DNA of 64,000 nt, from assembly GCF_036669915.1 (NCBI RefSeq), contig NC_089312.1:4043938-4107937 (forward strand), written 5' to 3'. The notes beneath the pieces are model-generated. The model was given only the letters and a program-made list of their open reading frames with translations. It searched no databases and was not told the origin of the DNA. The position numbers and the translations under genes were made by a program. Positions 35,982-46,848 of this stretch are shown here, piece after piece. Each line of letters starts with the position of its first letter. Positions within the stretch are counted from its first letter, which is position 1. This DNA is from Pocillopora verrucosa. Its lineage: Eukaryota > Cnidaria > Anthozoa > Scleractinia > Pocilloporidae.

Positions 35982-37199
35982 TTTGCTTTGATAATGCTAG
36001 CCTTTTCTACGAAATCTTTCAGACAGTATGCAAAGCGTTGTTAACCCACTCCGCTGTAATTGCTCTCTCGTTGGGAAGTGTTTACAGATTTTTAAAACGC
36101 CGGTCTCAAACCGCGCTTTTGTGAACCGATTACAATACTCTTGACCTTATTAGGTATCTGATGGACAGATTGAAATCGATGTTGGTTACTTTTCTCACGA
36201 AAACGCGGTTACGATACATTGTAAATTTTTGCCAAAATTTCCACATTTCCGCGAACGGCGATCAGAGGGGACAACAAATCGCGAGAGGAGTTAGTAATTT
36301 TTACTTTGGAACCAAAACTTAAGGCTGACAATAACGCAGATTTCTTATTTAGCACTTTAGCGCCTGTTCTGTTTGTTATCAACCTCTTGAAATATCTGTC
36401 ATATTGTTCAAGGATAATTCTCCGACTTCGGAACATTTTCATGTATGAAACCTAATTGTGATGGTAATGTTCTCGAAAAAGTCAATTTTCAGGACGAAAT
36501 CTTGGAAAATTTGATTGGAACCTAAAACATCTTTTTAAAGACTGAATCATTCAGTTATGACAGTTTCTGTAATCTCTCGTGCCATTTAGTTCCGGTTGAG
36601 TTATTGCCAACACCCTCTACGGTCTGTGACCTAATAATAAAAATTCTCATGACTAACAAGCAAACCCTTTTTTCGTGACATTTGGAGGCATCATGTACTG
36701 CTAAATGTTTACGATCCAAGCCGCATGTTCACAAACAGGACCTATACGAATTATTACCGTCAGTTCCTCTTTTTCTCTGATTATTTCCTAGAGACGCTAT
36801 ATTCTAAAATTCCGCATAAAATTTTGAGACTGATGTGAAAATGACTCTCATGCAGACATCTATTTCCAGTTATCTAATCCATAGACTCAAAAGATCAGCT
36901 GGCGTATTCACTTTTTTCACAATTTTTAGCCAAAGCACCGCAGACAAGCTACTTTCCGTAACAAATACTTTTGCAGTTCCCTGGGCTTTAAAACTCAGTC
37001 TCATCAGGAGGGCTCCTGGTCTTATTAAAACACATTTTAGAGCTTTAATCAGTTTTGGCTAAACATTAAATGATTTCTGACATTCTTAAAGAATAAAAAA
37101 AAAAAAAACCTGAAATATCGTGGGAGCTACCCCAGAACTAACACAGAAATAAGATCAATGATATCTTGAATTTTTCACGATCATACAATCTCTACACTC

Positions 37200-39195
37200 C
37201 TAATCGTCTTTTTCACCATGTTTTATGATCTTTGTGAATTCATTGTAATTAAAATTCCCGTCGTCGTCAACATTTGCATGAGTAAACATTTCATCGCATT
37301 CGTCCTCTGTAAACCTAAAATGTAACAAGAAACAGGCCATAGAATTATAAATATCATAATTGTAATGTGACCCAGACTTCCTCTTGCCAGCCTTGACCGT
37401 GCGTTCGGGTGATCGGGGCACAGCCAGCATATTTGTGGTATTTGGATAAAAGCAAAAATTATCTGTGATCTTGAAAATGTTAAATCTGACCATTTCTCAT
37501 TGTGGCATCGACATTGGAATTTTAAGCACAATCAAAGTATGATAACAAAAATCTGGTCGGGTGAGATATTCCACTAGACTCGCACCGTACTCGCAGTTCT
37601 TTTCAACAGTAACTACAATAAACACATGACTCTTGTGTTTGCTTTCCAGTCCATTTTAAAAGCAGATGATCTGCTTTTAAAATGGACTGGAAAGTAAATT
37701 AACATAAGTTTAAGTTGACCCCTTGGTAATTGATTTAGTGTCTTTGTTAGGTTTGGATTGGTTCGAAACATGAAATACCTTCTCCAATAAGTGTATAAGT
37801 CCTTCCTTGGAAATGGAATTGACTTTCATGAATCAAGACTTTGTTTTAACAGATATAACAATCTTGAAAACCATTTAGCGTTAACTAATTATGTATTTTG
37901 TGATATCTATCTCCTTAAGTATTCCGGTGTGTTTGATTTCTAAACAAATTGCCTAACAAAATCTGTGATCAAATACTTTGATTCCACCGTTCCAAGCAAA
38001 AATATGATTCGAACAGTCACTCTCCCATGGACCTTATAATACTCCGACGTAACTAATTTAAACCAAACAAGCCGTGAAATCAGCCAAATAAATTATTTTG
38101 AGTTTAGCTCCCCTGAGCTAGTCGAATCTGTTTATAATTCCACTCTTAAAAAGTTCTTAACCCACATGATTGTCAATATTGCCACAGCCAATCTTCCCTT
38201 TTCCCCTTTTTTTTTTAAAACAAATTATATCTAGACAACGCGAGAAAGTAAGGAATTCCAGTATCTGGTAACAACTTCCCAATTTATAACCGCTGCCACA
38301 ATCTAGTAACGTTAAGTTTTCCTGGAGGTGCTAAATTACAACCAGAGAAAAGATTAAAAATTTCAGTCAAATGCCCATTTTAACCATAAACAGAGAAGTT
38401 GTGATTTTTTCACTGATTCCTGCACTTGGCATACAACCTTAACCCCAACCTTAAACTTCTCATCAGAGCTGTACTTATGTTAGAGCTGTGTCTGACGCCC
38501 ACTACGTCTCTAGCCTCCACCCCTCCCACCCCTCCCCCCCTCCCCCCCAACCCCCGTGCATGCGGCATATAACCTTTACTCCACTCCTTAAACTTCTCGT
38601 TAAAAGCTACTCTTATGTTAGAGCTGTGTCTCAGTGACACCACTTACATCTCTGCCCCCCCCTCCCCCTTATACAAATCCTGTAAAGTTTTGCTTACGTC
38701 TGATGGCTCGCATGTGAAAAATCTGCAACCAACCGCTTGTAGCGAATCAGGAAATAAAGAGAAATAATAACAACGCTATCGTTGAACAACCAACCTGTCT
38801 CCGAGTTTCATTAGCAGTGGTCGCAGCCTGTCCTCATTGATGATTCCAGTGCCATCTGGATCAAACGTAGTAAACGCACTCTTGATCATGTCTTCGGGAT
38901 CGGTACCATGCATGTTCTCTGAGAACAGCGTCATGAACATCGTAAAGTTGACAGTCCCAGTAGCCTCGCCCAGCATGTCTTCGATGTAATCGTCCTTCTG
39001 AGGCTTTCCTAGGGAATTAAACATCTCCGTCAGGTCTTTGGCGCTGATAATTCCATCTCTGTCCTGATCAATGACGTTGAATGCCTCTTTGAACTCGTGA
39101 ATCTGCGTTTGGTCGAACATCGCGAAAACATTGGATGCCGCTCGTTGCACCTTTTTCTTAGATGCACCCTTTTTCGATCTGGATTTCGAAGACAT
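37200..39195 (-). CDS. myosin regulatory light chain, copy A
   Basis: Paralogue of copy B, 1.2 kb upstream of it on the same strand. Exon 1 is 38795-39195 (401 nt, donor GACAG|GTTGGT, weaker than in copy B, phase 2); the intron is 1480 bp; exon 2 is 37200-37314 (acceptor TTACATTTTAG). Product 171 aa. Seen: Lys-rich N-terminus, first EF-hand loop [13 protein letters not shown]-terminal [17 protein letters not shown]. Odd: the phosphosite reads QRAASNVF, so Ser21 is kept but the neighbouring Thr is Ala, and diphosphorylation at the usual pair is impossible. The intron carries a 53-nt palindrome, a two-copy direct repeat and C-runs. Sharing by both genes of one promoter is not evident. Confidence 0.95.
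37642..37694. repeat. perfect 26-bp palindrome with 1-nt centre
   Basis: Left arm 37642-37667 begins CTTTCCAGTCC and the right arm 37669-37694 is its exact complement, with only G37668 between. It lies in the intron of light chain copy A. Such a palindrome is hairpin- or cruciform-prone and unusual for intron DNA. Confidence 0.9.
38426..38665. repeat. two-copy direct repeat with C-rich ends in light chain A intron
   Basis: About 38426-38545 and 38567-38665 share GC(A)TATAACCTT, CTTAAACTTCTC, CTTATGTTAGAGCTGTGTCT and a C-run terminus (CCCTCCCCCC). Period is about 143 bp. The C/G-rich tracts at 38524-38555 could form quadruplexes on the coding strand of this minus-strand gene. Confidence 0.7.
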
Positions 39196-40506
39196 TTTGA
39201 TTTTGCCGTGAATCAGCCCTAAATTTTCTTACGAGTTAAAGGCCAGACACACCTTCGTTGGAGAAGGGAGATAGAAATGAATTTAAAACGCACCTATGTT
39301 TATTATCTATGTGTTTTGTCGGTTCTTCAAAAAGAGATCTATTTTTTTAGGTTAATGGGTTGTTAGTGAAATGTCATCTAATCACATTTTGATGTACTTG
39401 TCAACGAATGCTCTGCTCACAACATTTAAGCTTGAAAATTAAGCTTAGTCCATCTCCTAACCCTTTAGAGCAAGATACATATTTTGTGGACAGAACAGAG
39501 CTAAATCAAACTGAATCTAGTCATGAAAAAATGAAAGTGGTAATAACGTACGTTGCAATAATAACAGCCTACAAAGGAAATTTTATCGTTCAAAAATCGT
39601 CCTTAACTTCTTCACTTGTCAATCTGTTAACTTATAAGGAACGCGTGCCGTGCGCGTCTGATAATCAACCGGCTGGATCATCTTTCTGTTTTCTCAAAGT
39701 GACTCTTCGGAGGAAAACTGAAGATTTTACCTCTTAAGTCACCCTAGATACTACGGGAAGATTTGAAAGACAAAATTTCCTAACAAAATTTATGTTTATT
39801 CATCCTCCTTGAAGCTCCATATGGATCCATCTCCCATACAATCTGGGTCACGTAAAGTTCCTTACGTCGTCACTGTCAGTCTAACAATAGCGTCTTTCTA
39901 ATTTGCTGAGGGAGATGGCGTAGGCGTCACGTGAGTGGGTCCAAGATCGATCAGGATCGAACGGTACTCTGGGGACGCGAAAATGTCAGCGGAAGAGTTT
40001 TTTTTCCTTCTTGATGGCTTTTCAGTCACGCGGTAGTTTCATTGAAATGTAGGAAATATTGATTTTCTCCAGGAAAAAAGTCGCTCTCTTCAAATAACCA
40101 ATCATTTCAAGAAAGCATTAAGAAAAAGACAATACAGTCACATTTTGCCAGCCTGCGATCGATCCTGCTTCCTCTCTTTATATTCCATTAATCTATTTTC
40201 CTGCAGTATTTGTTACCTTTCCTGTCAAAAGAAAAATAAAGAAATACGATAATGTAAAGACATTTAAAAAAATAAAAACAAATAAACAAAGATAAAACCA
40301 CGTAGCCGTCGGTTATCCACCAGTAGGGTCAGCGGTTGCAATCACCGGCAACTGTTCAGTCCGCCATATTGTTTTAGATCTACGAATTGTCGAAGCAAAA
40401 GGTACTTTATTACATCACAGAAAACGATAATTTCGTATAAATATCGGAAAAAAGGTTTAAATTTATTATTATATTTTTTTCATGTTCTTGGCTGGGTAAG
40501 ACCACA
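39196..40506. other. spacer between divergent light chain A and DAPIT-like genes
   Basis: Transcription diverges from here: light chain A leaves leftward and the DAPIT-like gene rightward, so both promoters should lie in these 1.3 kb. No clear TATA box or repeat was recognised. Confidence 0.45.
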
Positions 40507-43500
40507 ATGAGTAGCATTTTGTGGAGGAATTTGCGAGTTCCGTTGATCAGGCGCATGGCACGTCAAGCTAGTGATCATCCTACAGCAGAAGAACTTGGCC
40601 TAAAGGGATGGCAAGTCTACTTTAATAGCTTCACTATTGAGGGAAGACGCAATGTAAGTGTCTAGATTAGTAATTTTTCCCAAAGCTTTCAAAACTTTCG
40701 GAGTATTCTCGCCCTGTGATATCGCAAATATTGATTATTCATCAAGAAAGTGTGGAACTCGGGAATCTCACAAATTAGCGACGCTAAAGAGTTTTTGATC
40801 CTGGAAGTATTGATTGGAAGAAAAAGACGCAAATTGTTAACTCCTGATCTGAAATTACAAGAAAAATAACAGACCTACAATTACATAATTGTGATTAGAC
40901 AATAAACTATGATCTCTTATTGTAACCTAGTAAACCAATGGCGATTTTTAAAAAGCAATGGAGTGGACTTTCTCTTCATTTACTGGCTTTTAAGGCTGAA
41001 TGTTTGTTGGAAGATTCTTGAGCTACTACACAGAGCTTTTTGTCTAGATAATGGCTTGAGTTATATTTTGATCATCTGTGAAACATTACATTACAATTCA
41101 AACAACTGGACCCAGGTGGTTGGGAGAAAACTGTTTACGGCTTAACCCCCAGATCAAATTTGTAATTCTCCTACTGTCAGCCATACAATTCCTATAATGT
41201 TAGTTCAAAGAATTTAGTATTGGATCAACTAATTATCCTCAAATTGATATTTTCTTTATTCTCATCACTTATTTGGTTGATATTGTATTAATACTGTAAG
41301 GAGAAAATCTGCTCCTGGTCAGTCTTGGGAGTTAAAGGGTTAATGCTGGTTTTTTAGTCAGGTCTAAATGTTTAAATCAGGTCAATGTTTAACAAACCAA
41401 GTTCTGAGCCATCTTCAATAGCCCTTTTTACAGTTCCTGGTGCCATATTGGATTAGTAACTGCGCACACATGATAACGAGGCTGGGGTTGACCCAGCGGT
41501 TCTTTCAAACAGCTGATATGCTGACATTTCACGTTCTAATGCACTTTTCAATGCGATTTCTCCCTTCAAAATGGTTCTTTAATACAACAATATGGAAATT
41601 TCGTCATTAGATGACATCCAGAAACTCGAAGCAAAAGATCTCAGGGAGATTTTAAAATCTAATTCAAAATCGACGGGCGGAATTAGAGCCGACTTAGTGT
41701 TGAAAGTTCATGCTTTGCTGATGTGACACATCCTTTCATCAAGTAGTGTAGAAAACCGAGAACTTCTTACAGATGTCTAGGACCTAGAACAAAACCAGAG
41801 CGACTTCGGATACGAAGCAACTATGATAAGGATTTCAGCCCTTGGATGGTCGAGTGATCTCCGTAATTAACCTGAGATTAATTTAATTCAGCTTTATGAT
41901 TACCTTGTTGTTTCACGAAAATATCGCCAAATCGTGTTAAGAGGAACACATCACAGGAAGTACCACAGTAGTTGTTCAGTATGGCTTAAAAACCGAGGCA
42001 AAGGCTGTAGCCCTCTAGTTAGAGGAGATTTGTTATTGCTGCTGTTGTTGATGTGGTACTTGTTGTTGTACCATATTCTTCAGTTAAAGTTGTTCCCATT
42101 TTGTTCACCAAGATGTCTTTTAATTTGCCATTTTTACATTTTATCTTATGGGAAACTATACAATAGAGCCTGTAGAACCACTTGATTATAACCTTCTTTC
42201 TATCAACCCATGAGGGAAACTGTAACTAACAGATGTCATAATATTTTGAAACCCATCTAGCCCAGGACAACTTATGCTCGTGATACATTGAAAACCATTT
42301 GAGTTTGCGACTCATGGCAATTTATTAGGTGGCAAGACAGCATTGAAAGAATCAGACCAAAATATTAGATAATTTAAAAACTCCCAAAAGTGACTGATTC
42401 ATGTTACTTCTCCCTATAATATCCAAACACTATCTAGCAAACAGATAATGATAATACTGAAGCTTATCCGGCAGAAGTTATCTTGATCTTACATCAAATT
42501 CTCATAACTTATTTACAAGTAAATGTGTAGCAACTAGAAGGGAGAATTAACAATCAGATCTTGGGTATTTATAGGTTAAAGGAGGAGAGCAGAAATGCTT
42601 CCTCTCAGCTACTGATCTCAGCAATGCTAGTCCTTCACACACATTTAAGTTTCTGTCAGTGATAAACATTCAGTGAATTGATATTCCCATTCCTAGCACT
42701 CAGAGGCCTTCTGACACAAAGGTTTGCTTTTACTAGTTCTTATTGCTTTGTGTTAACCAATGTTATGATAATATAATTTTGAGATACTTAAAAGATTGAG
42801 AAATATATCCAAATCAAGATATTTATTTTATACTGTTATGGTTACCATAAAATTTGTTTGAAAGAGAATCTTTCAGACTATCAAATTGTATGAGAAATTA
42901 TTTTTTGCAAGACTTCTATCAAACTTCTTATTATGAGGACAATTTTGTGAATAATAAAATTAAGTGTCAGTTCATCTTTGTATTGAGAACTCTTTTAGTT
43001 GGTGAAACTCACTTTTTCTTTTTTACAATTTGAAGCATCAAATTGATTGATACACAAAGCACACAAAATATTTTGTGAGAGCTCCATGTGGCATCCATAG
43101 TGGATTACTTTGCTATCATAAAAAACAAAAACAAAAACTACTGAAAACTTCTTTTGTTACAATTGCTACCAAATTTGTGTCAGTGTTCTGGGTCTGCCAT
43201 AATAAGTGAAAACTCTGAAGATACAGTGTCTTGGTTATTTTATTAAAAGCAATTACTTTCCAAGAGTTTCTCTGCTAGGAGTGTTTTAGGTAAGCCATGT
43301 AGTAAACAGGTGAGCAGTACTGAACTTATTGACTTACTGCCACAATGAAAAAAAACTCTATCGAACTTAAAACAATTCAGGTACCTAATTGAAAATTTGT
43401 ACTAATTTTGCAACAATAGTCACCCTCATCCATAATTCACAGAGAATAAGATAAGTATAGATTGATAATACTTGGCAAAAATACATGCCTCCATGCATAA

Positions 43501-45538
43501 ACTTGAAGAAGTGAAAGCTCATAGGCAAACCACTGGGGGCCATAAAATGTATTTGAACAACCAAAAGCGGCACACTACTCTCCTTTCTTTTTGGGAGAAA
43601 AATTAGCTTTATCGAGATTCGGCTTGGACCATCTGTTTTCCTTAAAAATCGAACAATTTTGCTGCCTAAGTATGAATTTCACCAAAAGCGCTCACAGAGA
43701 TTTAACATGAGTCAACCCCAGCCTTGTTCTCACATGTGCGCGAGTATGATTTCAGACCAAAATTGAGTGACATAAGGTTCAATTACCACTTTATTACACC
43801 CATTTTGAAATCGCTCAAATACAGGACTTGGTCAGTTCAAGTATTATATTGATGCAGTACTAAGCCAGTTTGAAATTGAATTCATCCATTTTTGGGGGAA
43901 AAAAAAGTAAGAGTTTTGGAAACAAAAGTTGCACATGATACTCTTTGTCTTTCATTTTCCTGTAATTTGATTGGTTACTTTTAACAAGCCTTGAAATCTG
44001 GCTGGTTGTTTTGTTTTTAATGTAGTCTCCTCATTGGCTGGGAAAAAGATGCAAGTTAAAGCAAAAAATGGTGCGATTTGTGAATGAAACACACCGATTA
44101 GAGCCAATCAGATTACAGGGACCACCAGTGATTTCAAAATGGGTGTAATAATTAATAAAATCAACCCTCTATAGAGAATCCCTGAAGCCCATTTCTTGTG
44201 TAAGACTGCATTTTGGTTAGACATAGGGTGAATAAACCCTTAAAGTTTATGAATTACTCATTCTTGGCTCTTGAATTCACACTTGCTTTGTGCCCTCCTA
44301 AGGTTTTGTATGGGTTAGGCTGGTAAAATTTAGAAAAAAAAATGTGATCTGCTTCTCAAATACTGCCGGCCATCTGTACCAAATTGTTTCCAATCACAAC
44401 CCAATGAAATTTTATATTTGTCACTGATCCTTATATTTAGTAATTTCCCCCATGATTGTTGTTCTTATTTATGTCAAAAGCTGGCTTAGTATGGTTTTTA
44501 TAATGTTATATGACAATCCTGATTATTATGCACCATCCAAGCTCTATGAAATGTCGTTGTGGGATGTACACATGTCTAGTCTTGGTTCTGTGGTAGGGGA
44601 CAAAGTCAAATGGAAAACTGCTTTGAACACTTACATTAAAACTCTCTTCTTAATAATCTTGTATGTATGACAGGTATCAAATTTACATGTATTTTGAGAA
44701 AATGCTGACCTGAAATTACCAAAAAAATATCAAAAATGGCAATTACCTTTATCATACTACTTTGGATAGTGCAATACTTGCAGTAATGCAGTGCTCTGCT
44801 TTGTTGAGGAGCTGTTGCCTATGCAGCAGTTTCAAAAGCAGTAGGGTAATGGCTAGATCTACTCAGTTGTAACGCACTGTCTTTCTGTCCATAGTCTTTA
44901 TACAAACATTGCACTTCTACCTGATAAATTGTGTAATTCTCTTCAAATCGACTTGTTTTTCCTGGTTGACATCCAGGAAAAACAAAGTGACACAAATTGG
45001 AATAGACCCAAAGTGCAGGAAAATGAAACTTTAAGAGTTTTAACCTACAAAATTTTCCAAGGGAGCCTAGCCCTCACCAAGAAGAGGAGGCCCTTCAGGT
45101 CTTCCCCTGCTATTCTAAACCACCCATTTGTACCAGATTTTAACAAAACTACTGCCTAGCAAACTTTTAGCAGGTTACAAAAGCATTAGACTGGAGCGTC
45201 TATCAGTTAACTGCCATGTTGGACAGGTTTTCCTTTCACCAAGAATACTTTTAAAACATAAAAATTAATATCTAAAGAATAAAATGCTGACCTGAAAGGG
45301 AAACAGCTGCATAGCAATCCACCATTTTCAACCCAAATATATTGCATCCATATGTGCGTAAATTTTTTTTGTTTTTTCAAGATCAGAAGAATTACCTTAG
45401 ATGTATTTTCAATTTTTTGTTTTTTTGCAGTTGGTATTTTTAGTCTATGGAACTTTGTTTGGAATCTATGGCCTTCGCAAGCTGACGAAAAAGGACAAGA
45501 AAGAGACTCCTGAAAAGACTCCTGAAAAGACTCCTTAA
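40507..45538 (+). CDS. ATP synthase membrane subunit DAPIT-like (ATP5MK family)
   Basis: Small inner-membrane subunit associated with mitochondrial F1Fo ATP synthase. Exon 1 is 40507-40653 (49 codons, AAT|GTAAGT, phase 0) and exon 2 is 45431-45538 (acceptor TTTTTTGCAG, 35 codons plus stop); the intron is 4777 bp. Product 84 aa. The family core is GWQVYFNSFTIEGRRN followed by one transmembrane helix (LVFLVYGTLFGIYGL) and a Lys-rich tail. It is longer than the roughly 58-residue vertebrate protein: about 30 extra N-terminal residues, the first 20 rich in Arg and hydrophobic residues like a mitochondrial presequence, and a C-terminal TPEK repeat. AATAAA signals follow at 45669 and 45691. Identification rests on the short core motif, the splice fit and the membrane helix. 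Confidence 0.75.
41143..41341. mobile_element. MITE family 1, copy b (in DAPIT intron)
   Basis: Degraded left end CCCAGATCAAATT, intact right end TGGGAGTTAAAGGGTT, with the family interior (AATTTAGTATTGGATCAACTA, TTATTCTCATCACTTATTTGG, GATATTGTATTAATACTGTAAGGAGAAA). Confidence 0.75.
41592..42033 (+). pseudogene. decayed SAP-domain gene from a dispersed family
   Basis: From ATG 41592 the frame reads a SAP-like helix-extended loop-helix (KLEAKDLREILKSNSKS then GGIRADLVLKVHALL) to a TGA at 41724-41726. The same frame then continues coding-like through TAG 41778-41780 and TAA 41868-41870, with segments NENRELL-type, FGYEAT, ISALGWSSDLR, PEINLIQLYDYLVVS and YRQIVLRGTHH, before losing resemblance near 42033. 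No frameshift is needed, only three nonsense changes. I believe this N-terminal layout belongs to an anthozoan multi-copy family that carries SWIM zinc fingers further on; that link is from memory and unverified. It sits inside the DAPIT intron on the same strand, without introns, suggesting insertion as a mobile or retroposed copy. Confidence 0.6.
43791..44151. mobile_element. 361-bp MITE with 22-bp perfect inverted ends (in DAPIT intron)
   Basis: 43791-43812 begins TTATTACACCCATTTTG and is exactly complementary to 44130-44151, which ends CAAAATGGGTGTAATAA. The interior is non-coding and includes TGATTGGTTAC and GAGCCAATCAGATTAC, inverted CCAAT-type motifs. No longer target-site duplication is evident. 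Confidence 0.8.
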
Positions 45539-46848
45539 AAATAACTGCAATAGGAAAATTCCTCATTTGACTTCTGTAATCTGTCATGTTTGGGTTTTCG
45601 TTTTTGTGGAGGGACGACAGGTCAAATGATCCAGTGATGTAAAGTTTGTCAAATGCATTTGATATGCTAATAAATCAGATTGACATTTTTAATAAAATAG
45701 TCAGTGTTTTCTTAACTTTAAGTCTAAACTTTAGTCAGTTATGGTGATTGCAGCTATACTTTTAAGGAGTGACACCAAATTTAATGTCTTGGGCACTATA
45801 ACAGATAATGGAAAATGAACTCCTGTAAAGATACATTCGAAATTTGTCTTAAAAATTGTCTTTATAAACATTAGACTTGTGGTGAAAACTCTAATTAGTT
45901 GAGAGCATACAGTCAATATACAATGATGTGTGAAGTTGAAATGACAGCTCAATATCTGCTGCAGGTTTTGGGTTATCATGCATTGTTATCAGCTTTGTGT
46001 CAGGTTTTTTTGAGGGTTAACCCTTCCACTCCCAGATCTCTCTAGTAATTCTCCATATTGTCTGCTATACAATACTTCTGATGTAAGTTCAGAGAATTTG
46101 GTATTGGATCATCTATCAATCCCCTTATTGATAATTTCCTTTATTCTCATCACGTATCTTCTTGAAGTTGTATTGATATTGTTAGGGGAAATCCTCTCTT
46201 GGTCACTCATGAGAGTTAAGAGGTTCACCAGTACTCATACATCCCTGGGTGGAATAAGTGGCAATGATCTTGGATGGGGTGCAAATGTAGGCTTTTCCAC
46301 TCATAACTTGTAATGCTAACCCCATCAGAACAGTGTACCTCTGCATAAGTATGAAAATTGTCTGGATGGCCACATCTGATGTGCCCAAAGCTCTCTTTTT
46401 TTTAAGCAAAGAAAGGGTTTTAAGAAATTGCTGATAGTCTGTTTTCATGTCTTTTGGGAATCAATAAAGGTGTCAAACTTTATAGCTCCTGACATGTCAA
46501 TGAATTGAGATGACAGAAAATGTTTGATAGCATCGCAGATGTTGCACTTTTTTGAAACAGAGGCTTCTGTTTGAACATGGTCATGTTTAAAAGAAGCTTG
46601 ACAAGCATTGTCACATGTACATGTTACAGATCACAGGAAAGTTTTACCTAATGCGGGCTAAAAATTGGCTTTCTGACAAAACCCAGAGGCAAAAGATAAA
46701 TATTTGTTAATCAATCGAATATCAATTGATTCTTCTGCCTATGAGAGGAGGGTACAGAAATGACCAAAATTACCTTGCAGGAGGAGAGAAGATGCGATAG
46801 CCTCTCTCTTAGTCAACAGAGAAGGCCTAGGATCTAGTGAAGTCCAAG
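45539..46848. other. spacer between DAPIT-like gene and MED28
   Basis: Contains the DAPIT 3' UTR with two AATAAA signals, MITE family 1 copy c and presumably the MED28 promoter. Nothing else recognised. Confidence 0.5.
46019..46225. mobile_element. MITE family 1, copy c
   Basis: Left end AACCCTTCCACTCCCA, right end TGAGAGTTAAGAGGTT (diverged); interior AGTAATTCTCCATATTGTCTGC, AGAGAATTTGGTATTGGATCA and TTTATTCTCATCACG match the family. Confidence 0.75.

Noticed and set aside
45207-45587. 126-codon minus-strand frame over the DAPIT second exon
   Set aside because: It is the antisense shadow of the repeated TPEK-coding exon and low-complexity intron sequence.
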